Position numbers and translations under genes: made by a program. The notes below the pieces were generated by a model. It made no database searches. It saw only the letters and a list, made by a program, of their open reading frames with translations, and was not told where the DNA came from. 23,439 nt of DNA from NCBI GenBank assembly GCA_964440795.1, contig CAYTTQ010000044.1, positions 1-23,439 on the forward strand, written 5' to 3'. Shown here piece by piece: positions 14,699 to 22,628 of the stretch. The first letter of the stretch is position 1. Each line of letters opens with the position of its first letter. The DNA comes from C00003060 sp964440795. GTDB lineage: Bacteria; Desulfobacterota; Desulfobacteria; Desulfobacterales; C00003060.

Positions 14699-14760
14699 CG
14701 GTATGTCCAGCCGAGAGTGTGGCGCATGGTTCTTTTAACCGATCCGAACAAGGAGGAAAG

Positions 14761-15177
14761 ATGACAAAACGAATCTGCTTAAGTCTGTTGATGGGGTCAT
14801 TTTTGGTGATTATGGGATGCGGGGGAAGTAAATACGCCGATTCCATCGAAGTGAACGAGAAGTTCGTTCAGGTCATGGAAGAGTATGTAAATGCATTGGA
14901 AAAGGCATCCAGCGCCGACCAGGTGGCCACGGCCATGAACTCGTTTGCCGACGGCATGGAAGTCCTGGGCCCTAAGATCAAGGAGCTGTCCAAAAAGTAC
15001 CCGGAATTGAAAAACAGCGACAATGTGCCGGATGCGTTAAAGGCCTCTCAGAAGAGAGTAGAAGAGGTGGGGAAAAAGATGGCCGGGGCCTTTATGAAGA
15101 TCATGCCCTACATGAGAGACCCGGCGGTACAGGATGCCCAAAAACGGGTGTCCACTGTTATGGCCAATATGGCCTGA
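14761..15177 (+). CDS. Small predicted lipoprotein of unknown function
   Basis: A 138-residue exported protein. The N-terminus (MTKRICLSLLMGSFLVIMGC) is a lipoprotein signal peptide with the lipobox VIMGC and lipid-anchored C20, followed by GGSKYADS. The rest is helical and charged (about 28-130), with repeated Lys/Glu-rich heptads such as KIKELSKKYPELK, and no recognised enzymatic motif. AGGAGG stands right before the ATG at 14761; an upstream GTG at 14719 in the same frame is not needed. It has its own possible promoter and lies between the DUF72 gene and the first cobalamin riboswitch. Residue D or E at +2, the inner-membrane retention signal, is absent (G21), so outer-membrane location is likely. 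Confidence 0.85.
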   Translation: MTKRICLSLLMGSFLVIMGCGGSKYADSIEVNEKFVQVMEEYVNALEKASSADQVATAMNSFADGMEVLGPKIKELSKKYPELKNSDNVPDALKASQKRVEEVGKKMAGAFMKIMPYMRDPAVQDAQKRVSTVMANMA

Positions 15178-15210
15178 TTTTTTCTTTACTTGGCTCATTG
15201 TAGTTGGTAT

Positions 15211-15408
15211 TTGTTAGGGAAATTCGCTCGGGTGCTCCTCGTGAGCGTAATAGGGAATCCCGTTAGAATCGGGAGCGGGCCCGCCGCTGTGACCCTGCCC
15301 TTTTCACACTGAAAAGGGAACCCTTTTGGCCGTTGTGTGCCACTGTCCATTGTTGGGGATGGGAAGGCCGCTAAAAGGGCGGGGAAGTCAGAAGACCTGC
15401 CTTAGCAA
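15211..15408 (+). promoter_or_regulatory. Cobalamin riboswitch upstream of btuFDC
   Basis: A B12-element with its conserved parts in order: GGTGC near 15231, an AGGGAAxCCCG stem loop, the GCGGGCCCGCCGCTGT core (15271-15290), GCCACTG near 15339, GGGAAGGCCGC near 15360, and AGTCAGAAGACCTGCCT at the end. The closing stem P1 pairs TTGTTAGGG (15211-15219) with CCTTAGCAA (15400-15408), allowing wobble. A terminator follows, so cobalamin binding should stop transcription of btuFDC. No clear promoter could be picked out upstream. Confidence 0.93.
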
Positions 15409-15469
15409 TGAAATGGTTGCCCCTCGCGGATCGGGGTAGATCTAGATCTTGAGGATAAAAAAGGGATTT

Positions 15470-15505
15470 CCCCGGATCGATTGAAATATCGGTCCGGGGT
15501 TTTTT
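15470..15505 (+). terminator. Riboswitch-controlled terminator before btuF
   Basis: CCCCGGATCGAT (from 15470) pairs with ATCGGTCCGGGG (to 15499), followed by six T. The block just before it (15451-15480) is almost identical to the one before the second riboswitch terminator, marking a shared expression platform. Confidence 0.88.
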
Positions 15506-15542
15506 ATTGCTTCTCTGGCCCGTGTTCTGGGGGAGACAGGAA

Positions 15543-16478
15543 ATGAGCCGAACGTTCATCGGTATCCTTATTGTTGTCGGGTTGGTTTGTGGCGGTCTGG
15601 CTGTGTCGCTGATGCCGATCGGGGATTTCGGCCTGAGAGCCAGCTCAGCAAAAAATCGGCATAGGTCCGATATCGCCGATGCGCCGCCGCAACGTCTGGT
15701 TTCCATGGCCCCAAATATCACCGAGACCGTCTTTGCCCTGGGACAAGGGGATCGACTGGTGGGGGTCACGAATTTCTGTCTATTTCCCCCCGAGGCGATG
15801 ACACTGCCGAAGGTCGGCGGCTTCTATAATCCGAACCTGGAGAGACTGGTCGCCCTGCGCCCGGACTTGATCGCATTGCAAGGGCGACACAAGAAGGTGA
15901 CCGCCTTTTGCCGGGCCAAAAATATCGCCGTTCTTCACGTCGATATGGACAGCTTATCAACAATCTATGACGGCATCGCTAAATTGGGAGATGCCTTAGA
16001 AGCATCGGAGCGAGCCGAGCAATTATGCACTCAGATCCGTAGTGGGCTCCGGCAGGTTCGCCGACATACCAAGCGCATGAAGAAAAAGCAGGTATTTATC
16101 AGCTTGAGCCGCACTATGGGATCGATGACCAACCTCTATACGGTGGGCGGGAGCAGTTTTGTAAGCCAGGTGGTTGATGTGGCCGGTGGGCGGAATATCT
16201 TTGCGGATGTCACCCAGCCCTATCCTGAAGTGTCCAAAGAAAGTCTGATCAAACGGGCCCCGGAAATTATTTTGGAGCTCTATCCGGGAGAAAACATGTC
16301 AGATCGGCGAAGACGCCGGATCCAAAAAGAATGGAACGCATTTCCGACCATCCCCGCGGTGTCCGATGAGCGGATTTATGTTTTGACGGATGACTTTCTC
16401 CTGGTCCCGGGGCCTCGGGTGGTTCGTGCCGCTCGTCGGTTTGCCGAAGCCATTCATGGAGAGATATATGATCGATGA
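15543..16478 (+). CDS. btuF: Cobalamin-binding periplasmic protein of the BtuCDF importer
   Basis: A 311-residue exported binding protein. Residues 5-24 are a hydrophobic signal sequence or anchor (no lipobox cysteine in the usual place). The mature part has the helical-backbone, class III binding-protein pattern: RLVSMAPNITETVFALGQGDRLVGVTNFC (51-79), VGGFYNPNLERLVALRPDLIAL (91-112), VGGSSFVSQVVDVAGGRNIFADV, SKESLIKRAPEIILEL, VSDERIYVL. These are shared by BtuF and ferric-siderophore binders; the cobalamin riboswitch decides for B12. ACAGGAA before the ATG at 15543 sets the start. The stop overlaps btuD by 11 bases. It collects cobamide in the periplasm and hands it to the BtuC permease. Confidence 0.88.
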   Translation: MSRTFIGILIVVGLVCGGLAVSLMPIGDFGLRASSAKNRHRSDIADAPPQRLVSMAPNITETVFALGQGDRLVGVTNFCLFPPEAMTLPKVGGFYNPNLERLVALRPDLIALQGRHKKVTAFCRAKNIAVLHVDMDSLSTIYDGIAKLGDALEASERAEQLCTQIRSGLRQVRRHTKRMKKKQVFISLSRTMGSMTNLYTVGGSSFVSQVVDVAGGRNIFADVTQPYPEVSKESLIKRAPEIILELYPGENMSDRRRRRIQKEWNAFPTIPAVSDERIYVLTDDFLLVPGPRVVRAARRFAEAIHGEIYDR

Positions 16479-17283
16479 CCCGTTGCTTCAGATAGAAGGG
16501 GTTCGGTATGCATATCGCACCGGCGGGTGGCGGCTTGCCGAGTGTTCATTTTCCGTCACGGCCGGCAGCATCCTGGGTATTATCGGACCCAACGGTTCAG
16601 GTAAGAGCACATTGCTTAAATTGGCCGCCGGTATATTGAATCCGGTCCAAGGCAAGGTAATCCTTTTGGGCCGTAATATAGCGCACATGAATCGCAAGGA
16701 GATCGCCTCTGTTTTAGGTTATCTTCCGCAACACACGGAAAGGCATTTTGACTATTCCGCTGAAGAGGTGGTCGCCACCGGACGGTTTCCCCATACGAGT
16801 GGCGCCCGATTCCTAAACGCCTATGATCGTGAAGCGATTTCGAAAAGTCTGGAAAAGACAGAAACAGAGAAACTCCGTCACCGGCGTATCTCCAGTCTAT
16901 CCGGCGGTGAGAGGCAACGTGTCTTGCTGGCATCCGTTATCGCCCAGGAACCCAGAATTCTTCTCTTGGATGAACCGACCAGCGGCCTGGACATTCATCA
17001 CCAAATGCGCTTTTTTTCCGTGCTTTCCGCGCTCGTGGCAAAGGGAATGGCCGTTGTTGCCGTCACCCATGATTTAAATCTGGCCTCTTTCTTTAGTGAT
17101 CGGATCATCCTCCTTGCGAGAGGTCAAATCGCACATCAGGGGGCGGCGAAAGAAATTCTGACCCAGGAGATTTTGGAAGACGCCTATGGCCGAGGATTAG
17201 AAATACTGGCGCACCCGAAAACCAATCGTCCGATCGTACTTCCTTCGAGCGGCATTCATCAGGAACGGGAGAAAGTGTCTTGA
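16468..17283 (+). CDS. btuD: Cobalamin ABC transporter ATP-binding protein
   Basis: A 271-residue ABC ATPase. Walker A GPNGSGKST (40-48), Q-loop in LGYLPQH (83-89), signature LSGGERQR (144-151), Walker B ILLLDEP (164-170) and switch histidine H201 in VTHDLN are all intact, as in the FecE/BtuD/FepC class of importers. GGAGAG four bases before the ATG at 16468 sets the start, over an in-frame ATG at 16456. It overlaps btuF at its start and btuC at its end (TTGA), so the three are coupled. It powers import through the BtuC permease. Siderophore specificity is possible from the ATPase alone; the riboswitch argues for cobamides. Confidence 0.92.
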   Translation: MIDDPLLQIEGVRYAYRTGGWRLAECSFSVTAGSILGIIGPNGSGKSTLLKLAAGILNPVQGKVILLGRNIAHMNRKEIASVLGYLPQHTERHFDYSAEEVVATGRFPHTSGARFLNAYDREAISKSLEKTETEKLRHRRISSLSGGERQRVLLASVIAQEPRILLLDEPTSGLDIHHQMRFFSVLSALVAKGMAVVAVTHDLNLASFFSDRIILLARGQIAHQGAAKEILTQEILEDAYGRGLEILAHPKTNRPIVLPSSGIHQEREKVS

Positions 17284-18299
17284 CGACATTACTTACCCGG
17301 AAACAGTTCATATGGGTTGTTGGTGGTTACGTCGTTATCTCCTTGGGCGTTTTGTTAATCGCCCCTCTTTTCGGCAGTGAATCGCTGTCACTGACAAGGG
17401 TTGTGAATGGATTGTTTTCTGATGGAATGGCTGTCGATAGCGAGATATTCTTTTTCCACCGCATTCCCCGGGTGTTACTGGCGTTCCTGGTAGGTGGTTC
17501 CTTGGCAGTGGCGGGCAATGCGCTCCAGGTCGTTTTGAGAAACCCTTTGGCGGAACCCTTCATATTGGGCATTGCAGGCGGCGGTGCCCTGGGTGCCGTC
17601 ATCGCTATCTCCATCCCGGGCCTTTTGATCCGGATCGGACCCTTTTCCTCGCTTCAGGTCTTCAGCCTTTTCGGCTGTTTAATGTGCGTATGGGCCATCT
17701 ATCGGTTTTCTTCCGCTCACGGCGACATTTCCATGACGACGATTCTTTTGGCGGGCGTAACGGTCAACATCCTGTGTGGAGCGGCCATTCTCTTGGTCCG
17801 GTATTTGGTGAGTCCGCATCTTTTGGTCGCCATGGATCGGTGGATGATGGGGGGGCTGGATGTGGTCGGATATGGAGAGCTTTCAACCCTCTTTCCGTTA
17901 CTTTTGCCCGGTCTTTTCTTAATCTTTATTCACGGAAATTCTTTGAATCAACTGGCGCTGGGAAAAGAGATGGCACTGGGCCACGGTGTCGATGTGGCGG
18001 CCGTGCATAAGCAAGTCCTGCTCGGGACCGGCCTGGCCTCTGCGGCGGCCGTTTCGCTGGCAGGTCCCATCGGTTTCGTCGGGTTGATCATTCCCCATGC
18101 GGTGCGCCGCTTGTCCGGCTCGGACCACCGGATCGTTCTGCCCGGCGCTTTTTGTACGGGAGGTGCCTTCTTGACCGTATGCGACATTGTGGCCCGCACG
18201 GTAGTGGCCCCCACCGAAATGCCCGTGGGTATTATCACCGCCATGGTTGGTGGGCCGGTATTTTTGAAAATTTTGCTGAAGAAGCAAGGGGTTGTTTAA
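17280..18299 (+). CDS. btuC: Cobalamin ABC transporter permease (FecCD/BtuC family)
   Basis: A 339-residue inner-membrane permease with about ten hydrophobic segments, as in BtuC. Family marks: RIPRVLLAFLVGGSLAVAGNALQVVLRNPLAEPFILGIAGGGALGA (about 61-106) and the ATPase-coupling loop region AVSLAGPIGFVGLIIPHAVRRL (about 257-278). The start is a TTG at 17280 whose TTGA overlaps the btuD stop; GGGAGAA stands before it and the next in-frame ATG would remove the first membrane helix. It is the last gene of the first cobalamin operon, and the second riboswitch promoter lies 40 bases later. Confidence 0.93.
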   Translation: MTTLLTRKQFIWVVGGYVVISLGVLLIAPLFGSESLSLTRVVNGLFSDGMAVDSEIFFFHRIPRVLLAFLVGGSLAVAGNALQVVLRNPLAEPFILGIAGGGALGAVIAISIPGLLIRIGPFSSLQVFSLFGCLMCVWAIYRFSSAHGDISMTTILLAGVTVNILCGAAILLVRYLVSPHLLVAMDRWMMGGLDVVGYGELSTLFPLLLPGLFLIFIHGNSLNQLALGKEMALGHGVDVAAVHKQVLLGTGLASAAAVSLAGPIGFVGLIIPHAVRRLSGSDHRIVLPGAFCTGGAFLTVCDIVARTVVAPTEMPVGIITAMVGGPVFLKILLKKQGVV

Positions 18300-18311
18300 T
18301 CCCTGGCTTTT
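18288..18311 (+). terminator. Weak possible terminator at the end of btuC
   Basis: GGGGTT, loop GTTT and AATCCC form a six-pair stem (one G-U) across the btuC stop codon, followed after TGGC by only four T. Weak, but placed where the btuFDC message should end. Confidence 0.25.
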
Positions 18312-18338
18312 GGAATTGAGAAAGTGAGTAGTTTGGCC

Positions 18339-18367
18339 TTGACTTGAAGTCGTTTCCATACTATCTG
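18339..18367 (+). promoter_or_regulatory. Sigma-70-type promoter of the second cobalamin riboswitch
   Basis: TTGACT (18339-18344), a 17-base spacer and TATCTG (18362-18367). The predicted start of transcription, near 18374, coincides with the first base of riboswitch stem P1, which supports both calls. Confidence 0.6.
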
Positions 18368-18374
18368 AAACATA

Positions 18375-18540
18375 TGCTCAGGTGCTTGTTTGGAGCTGAA
18401 CAGGGAACCCCGTGCAAATCGGGGACGGGCCCGCCGCTGTAATCGGGGACGAACGCCGCAGGATGCCACTTTTCCGGAAATATGGAAGGGGAAGGCGCGG
18501 CAAGTAGGATGATCCGAGAGTCAGAAGACCTGCCTGGGTA
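18375..18540 (+). promoter_or_regulatory. Cobalamin riboswitch upstream of the surface-protein / btuB operon
   Basis: A second B12-element: GGTGC at 18381, an AGGGAACCCCG stem loop, the GACGGGCCCGCCGCTGTAA core (about 18425-18443), GCCACTTTTCC near 18465, GGGGAAGGCGCGG near 18488, and AGTCAGAAGACCTGCCT at the end. P1 pairs TGCTCAGG (18375-18382) with CCTGGGTA (18533-18540). It is followed by a terminator and then by the DUF4465, surface-protein and btuB genes, which should thus be expressed when cobalamin is scarce. Confidence 0.93.
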
Positions 18541-18594
18541 AATGGCTGACCTGCGTGGACCAGGCGTGCCGGAAGATCGAGGATAAAAAGGGAC

Positions 18595-18631
18595 ATCCCC
18601 GGATCGAAGCTATTTCGGTTCGGGGATTTTT
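18595..18631 (+). terminator. Riboswitch-controlled terminator before the DUF4465 gene
   Basis: ATCCCCGGATCGAA pairs with TTCGGTTCGGGGAT (one mismatch, wobble pairs) and runs into five T. Its left flank matches the one before the btuF terminator nearly base for base. Confidence 0.85.
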
Positions 18632-18767
18632 GTTTTGTGGGGAAAAGGGTTATCGCGATACCCCGTCCGAAAAGGGAGGTGATTGAAGAGGTTTTCTTGT
18701 GAATCTTTTCTGTGGGTTTGAGGCAATGAGGAGTCTTCAACTGAAATCGAATAGATGAGGAGGAAGT
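18632..18767 (+). other. Leader between riboswitch terminator and DUF4465 gene
   Basis: About 135 bases with no supported gene. It holds a 10-base palindrome TATCGCGATA (near 18650) and a strong orphan Shine-Dalgarno-like GGGAGGTGAT (18674-18683) that leads only to a 12-codon TTG frame. Either could be chance. Confidence 0.35.
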
Positions 18768-19568
18768 ATGAAACGAACGTTATTATCGCTGGCTTTGACT
18801 TTTCTTGTTCTATTTCCTGTGGGAGCAGAGGCCGCCGTTGCAGATTTCGAGAACCTGAACTTGGACCCTGGATCCTACTGGAACGGATCGGATGAATCCG
18901 CCGGTTTTGTCACTGGCGATGCCTCGTTCTCAAATTACTACAACACAAGCTGGGGCTCTTGGGATGGCTGGGCTTATTCCAACATGACCGACATGACCAC
19001 GTCAGGCTATACGAACCAATACAGTGCCTACAATATTCCGAGCGGAGGTGGCCATGAGAGCTCAAATTATGGTGTCTATTTTGAGCCGTTCGGTGATCTG
19101 GACCCTACTATCAATTTCGGTGGTCCCGTGAAGCTATCAGATGTCTGGATTACCAATACGACATATGCCTATCTTGGAGTTGTTAACGAGGATTATGGGG
19201 GCGGACTAGGTAGACAATTTGTACGAAATGACTGGTTTAAAGTCACGGTGTGGGGTTTTGATAATTTAGGTCAAAGGACGGCCGATGCCCTGGACATTTT
19301 CCTGGCTGATTACACGGACCAGAATTCAGATAACTGGTATGCCTTGAATGAGTGGACCCAGTTTGACCTGTCGGGCCTTGGTACCGTTTACGGCCTTGGG
19401 TTTGATCTTGATTCCACTGATTATGGTGATTATGGAATGAATACACCAGCCTATTTTGCCATGGATGACCTTCATGTTGCACCGGTGCCCATTCCAGGCG
19501 CGCTGTGGCTTTTAGGTAGCGGGTTTATGGCCCTTTTTGCCATCCGATCCAAGAGGAAGGCATCATAA
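18768..19568 (+). CDS. DUF4465 surface protein with PEP-CTERM-like sorting signal; candidate cobalamin-binding protein
   Basis: A 266-residue exported protein. Signal peptide 1-22 (ends GAEA), then a DUF4465 domain (about 25-237) with its marks: TTSGYTNQYSAYN (77-89), VWITNTTYAYLGV (126-138), NDWFKVTVWGFD (154-165), DIFLADYTD (176-184), DLSGLGTVYGLGFDL (200-214) and GMNTPAYFAMDDLHV (223-237). As I recall, DUF4465 is the domain of the BtuH vitamin B12-binding lipoproteins of Bacteroidetes. Here there is no lipobox; the protein ends with VPIPGALWLLGSG, a hydrophobic helix and RSKRK (239-264), a PEP-CTERM-type signal for exosortase. AGGAGG four bases before the ATG. First gene behind the second cobalamin riboswitch and in line with btuB, so surface capture of cobamides is a well-based inference, though not shown. 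Confidence 0.85.
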   Translation: MKRTLLSLALTFLVLFPVGAEAAVADFENLNLDPGSYWNGSDESAGFVTGDASFSNYYNTSWGSWDGWAYSNMTDMTTSGYTNQYSAYNIPSGGGHESSNYGVYFEPFGDLDPTINFGGPVKLSDVWITNTTYAYLGVVNEDYGGGLGRQFVRNDWFKVTVWGFDNLGQRTADALDIFLADYTDQNSDNWYALNEWTQFDLSGLGTVYGLGFDLDSTDYGDYGMNTPAYFAMDDLHVAPVPIPGALWLLGSGFMALFAIRSKRKAS

Positions 19569-19606
19569 GTGCCATAGGTAGTGATGCCAATACTGTGGGG
19601 GGAACA

Positions 19607-20440
19607 ATGAAAAGCAGAGATCAAGTCTATTTGATCGTTCTAATTATGTTAAGTGCCGTTCTGTTTGTTCATTCTGCTGCTGCCGGCCCTTATGCACCGG
19701 CAGCTGGACAACCTGGGTCAACGGCCATCCATAAGGATGACGCCGCGTTTGTTGGATGGGCGACGGGGATCGACGTGGTGCGCGGTCCGCAGGACATCAG
19801 AGACACGGAATCGGCGGATGCTAGTTATGGGACTGCTAATAAGGTATTGGGAAAGGCCGATGGCACTTCAGTCGATGTGGTAAGTCTGGGTGATAGCGGA
19901 TATGCGACCGTGACATTTGATTTTCCCATTATTGACGGTCCCGGCTATGATTTTGCTGTGTTTGAAAACAGTTTCAGTGACACCTATTTGGAGCTGGCTT
20001 TTGTAGAGGTGAGTTCAGATGGAGAGAACTATTTCCGATTTCCCTCCATATCACTTACCCAAGTTGAAAGCCAAGTAGGCGGCTTTGATCACCTTGATCC
20101 GACCAATTTATACAACCTAGCTGGGAAGTACAGGCGAGGGTACGGGACACCGTTCGATCTGGATGAATTGGCACCCTATCCAGAGTTGGATTTTGGCCGT
20201 ATCACAAATGTGCGGTTGGTCGATGTGACGGGTAGCATTGATCCACTTTTTGCCCGGTATGATTCACAAGAGCACATCGTAAATGATCCATGGCCTACCG
20301 AGTTTTCTTCGGGTGGTTTTGACTTAGACGCCGTCGGTGTAATCAATCACGCTGTTCCGCTTCCCGGGGCTTTTTGGCTTCTTGTTTCGGGTCTTGCGGC
20401 CTTGTTTGCCGTGAAACGGACACACCCACGGCTGCGATAG
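19607..20440 (+). CDS. PEP-CTERM-like surface protein, paralogue of the protein after btuB; candidate cobamide-capture protein
   Basis: A 277-residue exported protein of unknown function. Signal peptide 1-26 (ends SAAA), mature start GPYAPAAGQPGSTA, then a probably beta-rich domain with the marks DDAAFVGWATG (44-54), VSLGDSGYATVTFDFPI (92-108), DFAVFENSFSDTYLELAFVEVSSDG (115-139), LAGKYRRGYGTPFDL (171-185) and GGFDLDAVGVIN (236-247). The end is VPLPGAFWLLVSG, hydrophobic helix, KRTHPRLR (250-277), a PEP-CTERM-type sorting signal. GGGGGG four bases before the ATG at 19607 sets the start over a GTG at 19595. It lies 38 bases after the DUF4465 gene and before btuB, under the same cobalamin riboswitch. 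The domain recurs in the gene after btuB. Binding of cobamide is inferred from context only. Confidence 0.82.
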   Translation: MKSRDQVYLIVLIMLSAVLFVHSAAAGPYAPAAGQPGSTAIHKDDAAFVGWATGIDVVRGPQDIRDTESADASYGTANKVLGKADGTSVDVVSLGDSGYATVTFDFPIIDGPGYDFAVFENSFSDTYLELAFVEVSSDGENYFRFPSISLTQVESQVGGFDHLDPTNLYNLAGKYRRGYGTPFDLDELAPYPELDFGRITNVRLVDVTGSIDPLFARYDSQEHIVNDPWPTEFSSGGFDLDAVGVINHAVPLPGAFWLLVSGLAALFAVKRTHPRLR

Positions 20441-20576
20441 CCAGAGACTGGAAGAAATAAGTGATTCTAAAGTGCCCGGGGTGATTAAGTGCGGTGGCTT
20501 ATTGTGAGAACTTGTGACCTGCCAGCTTTCGGCATTTCTGGGTGTGTTGCGGTTTTGGGCGTAGAGTTTTTTTGTT

Positions 20577-22628
20577 ATGAGAAACCGTTGCTGCTGTTAT
20601 AATTTGTTCGTTTCATTTTCTGTGCTGGGCATTTGGGTAGTCGTCATTTTGATTTGGGTGATATGTTGCCTGTCGTTGCCGCCGCTCTTGTTTGCGCAAG
20701 AAAAGGGCTTTGGTGCAAAAAGAGAGTATCCTCGCTATGAACTCGAAGAGATTGTCGTTACCGCCAGCAAACTGAAAGAGCCCATCAGGAAAATCTCAAG
20801 AAATGTAACCGTCATAACAGCCGAAGATATCGCACAGGCGCCGAGTAATAATGTGGTCGATCTTCTGGCGCGGGAATCGGGGGTGAGTCTGCGGAGTTAT
20901 TTTGGGAACGACAAGTGGGCCGGTGTTGATCTAAGGGGGATGGGAGAAACCTACACGAGCAATGTTGTGGTTATGGTTGACGGGATGAGGATTAACGCAC
21001 CGGATCTTCAAGCGGCGGATCTTTCGTCCATCCCTCTGGATCAAATTGAGCGGATAGAAATCGTCCGTGGGGCAGGATCTGTCCTGTACGGAAACGGTGC
21101 GGTTGGCGGTGTCATCAACATTATCACTAAAACGGGCGAAGGAAAAGCCCGCAGCAGCCTTTATACATCCTATGGCAGCTATGACACCTTTGATACTCGT
21201 GTATCTCATAGCGGCGAGTATAAGGAGCTGGGACTGAGCCTCAGTGCAAACTACTATGATTCAGAGGGTTACAGGGACAATGGCTACATCCGGAAAAAGG
21301 ATGCCGGACTTAAGGCGGATTACAGTTTGGGCGACCTTGTAGAACTAACGGTCATAGGGTCCCGCCATGAAGACCACTACGGGTTACCGGGGCCAGTGAG
21401 CAAAGAGGATCTTTCGTCGAGGGATCGCCGGACCTCTACCGATCGCCCCGAAGACGGTGGTGAATCCGCGGATGACCGGTGGATAGGGGGTGTGGACATT
21501 GATCTGGGACGATGGGGCAATATGAAGATCCGCCGGGGATACCGTTTTCGTGAAGACGATTACATCCTTGGATATAGCCCTCTGATCTCTAAAGCGGATC
21601 AAACCAACAGCATTGACGAAGACACAAAAGACTTCTACTTGACCTATGACAAAAGATACGAAGTCAATGGGCTGGAAAATCAGCTTCAATGGGGGGTGGA
21701 CCATCATGAGACGGACTATGTCAGAGAAGAGTTGTCCCAAGACAAGCGCGAAAACAGCGACACCGAGAGCCTCGGGGTTTTTGCCGCCAACGACTGGTCT
21801 GTGACGAAAGATCTGGTTCTCCGACTGGGCTATCGATATAACGACTATGACGGGCGTTATCGTACGGACCGACGCCGGTTATTCGGGAGTGAAAAGAGAT
21901 GGGTGAACGGGGATATAGAGAGCAGAAGCTTTTCTAACCATGCATACGATGCCGGGATAGTGTATGCATTGAACCCCGACCTGAGCCTGTTTGCCGCCTA
22001 CGCGACAAGCTTTCGCGTGCCCAATGTGGATGAATTCGCCCAAAAAGCCGACCGCCTGGAACCTCAGGAGGGGATTCATATCGACTTTGGGGGCCGATAT
22101 ACTTTCGGCGGTGCAGTGGAGGCCTCCGTGACCTTGTTTCAGATCCGCGTGGAAGACGAGATCTATTTTGACGAAGCAACCGACGTAAACAAGAATTACG
22201 GCGACAAGACAAGGCGCCAAGGAGTGGAGTCGGACATGAAGATCTATCTCCATGACGCCTTTTATTTTTGGGGCAACTATACATACACCAAGGCGGAGTT
22301 CGAAAAAAGCGACACGACAGTGCCCTTGGTTCCTGAACATAAGGCTTCTCTGGGTTTTGAGTGGCAGATCGCCGATGTCGTCCTTTCATTGACAGGGACG
22401 TATGTGGGTGAGCGGTATGACGGAAACGACCAGACGAATGACCGATTCGACAAATTGGATGATTATATCGTAGTGGATGGTAAGGTGACATACGAATACA
22501 AGGGGCTGAGGTGGTTTGTCGGTGTGAATAATGCTTTCGACGAATTGTATACCACTATTGGTTTCAGCGAGACCTACTATCCGATGCCCACTCGGAATTA
22601 TTACGGGGGGGTTGAGTGGACGTTCTGA
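20577..22628 (+). CDS. btuB: TonB-dependent outer-membrane receptor, BtuB-like (cobalamin)
   Basis: A 683-residue outer-membrane receptor. A long signal sequence (1-40, ending LLFA) is followed by the TonB box LEEIVVTAS (56-64), a plug domain (about 68-185: ITAEDIAQAPSNNVVDLLARESGVSL, GMGETYTSNVVVMVDGMRI, DQIERIEIVRGAGSVLYG, VGGVINIITK) and a barrel of repeated amphipathic strands. The last strand ends YYGGVEWTF with the C-terminal aromatic residue needed for barrel insertion. It is somewhat longer than E. coli BtuB. The cobalamin riboswitch upstream and the btuFDC genes next door favour cobamide as ligand over siderophores. The ATG has only a weak ribosome binding site. Its 3' end overlaps the next surface-protein gene. 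TonB/ExbB/ExbD are not in the window. Confidence 0.9.
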   Translation: MRNRCCCYNLFVSFSVLGIWVVVILIWVICCLSLPPLLFAQEKGFGAKREYPRYELEEIVVTASKLKEPIRKISRNVTVITAEDIAQAPSNNVVDLLARESGVSLRSYFGNDKWAGVDLRGMGETYTSNVVVMVDGMRINAPDLQAADLSSIPLDQIERIEIVRGAGSVLYGNGAVGGVINIITKTGEGKARSSLYTSYGSYDTFDTRVSHSGEYKELGLSLSANYYDSEGYRDNGYIRKKDAGLKADYSLGDLVELTVIGSRHEDHYGLPGPVSKEDLSSRDRRTSTDRPEDGGESADDRWIGGVDIDLGRWGNMKIRRGYRFREDDYILGYSPLISKADQTNSIDEDTKDFYLTYDKRYEVNGLENQLQWGVDHHETDYVREELSQDKRENSDTESLGVFAANDWSVTKDLVLRLGYRYNDYDGRYRTDRRRLFGSEKRWVNGDIESRSFSNHAYDAGIVYALNPDLSLFAAYATSFRVPNVDEFAQKADRLEPQEGIHIDFGGRYTFGGAVEASVTLFQIRVEDEIYFDEATDVNKNYGDKTRRQGVESDMKIYLHDAFYFWGNYTYTKAEFEKSDTTVPLVPEHKASLGFEWQIADVVLSLTGTYVGERYDGNDQTNDRFDKLDDYIVVDGKVTYEYKGLRWFVGVNNAFDELYTTIGFSETYYPMPTRNYYGGVEWTF

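Noticed and set aside
15160..15185. Possible terminator after the small lipoprotein gene (GGCC-AATAT-GGCC then T-run)
   Set aside because: The stem is only four base pairs, too short to support.
15543..18299. Ferric-siderophore importer
   Set aside because: The BtuF/D/C families overlap with siderophore importers, but the cobalamin riboswitch and terminator directly upstream and btuB nearby favour cobamide.
18674..18720. Strong Shine-Dalgarno-like GGGAGGTGAT leading to a very short TTG frame (leader peptide?)
   Set aside because: The spacing to the start is too short and the frame is only 12 codons with no feature of an attenuator; kept only as a note in the leader entry.
21879..22491. Overlapping minus-strand frames of 153 and 185 codons inside btuB
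   Set aside because: Antisense to conserved barrel sequence; no ribosome binding site or family match.
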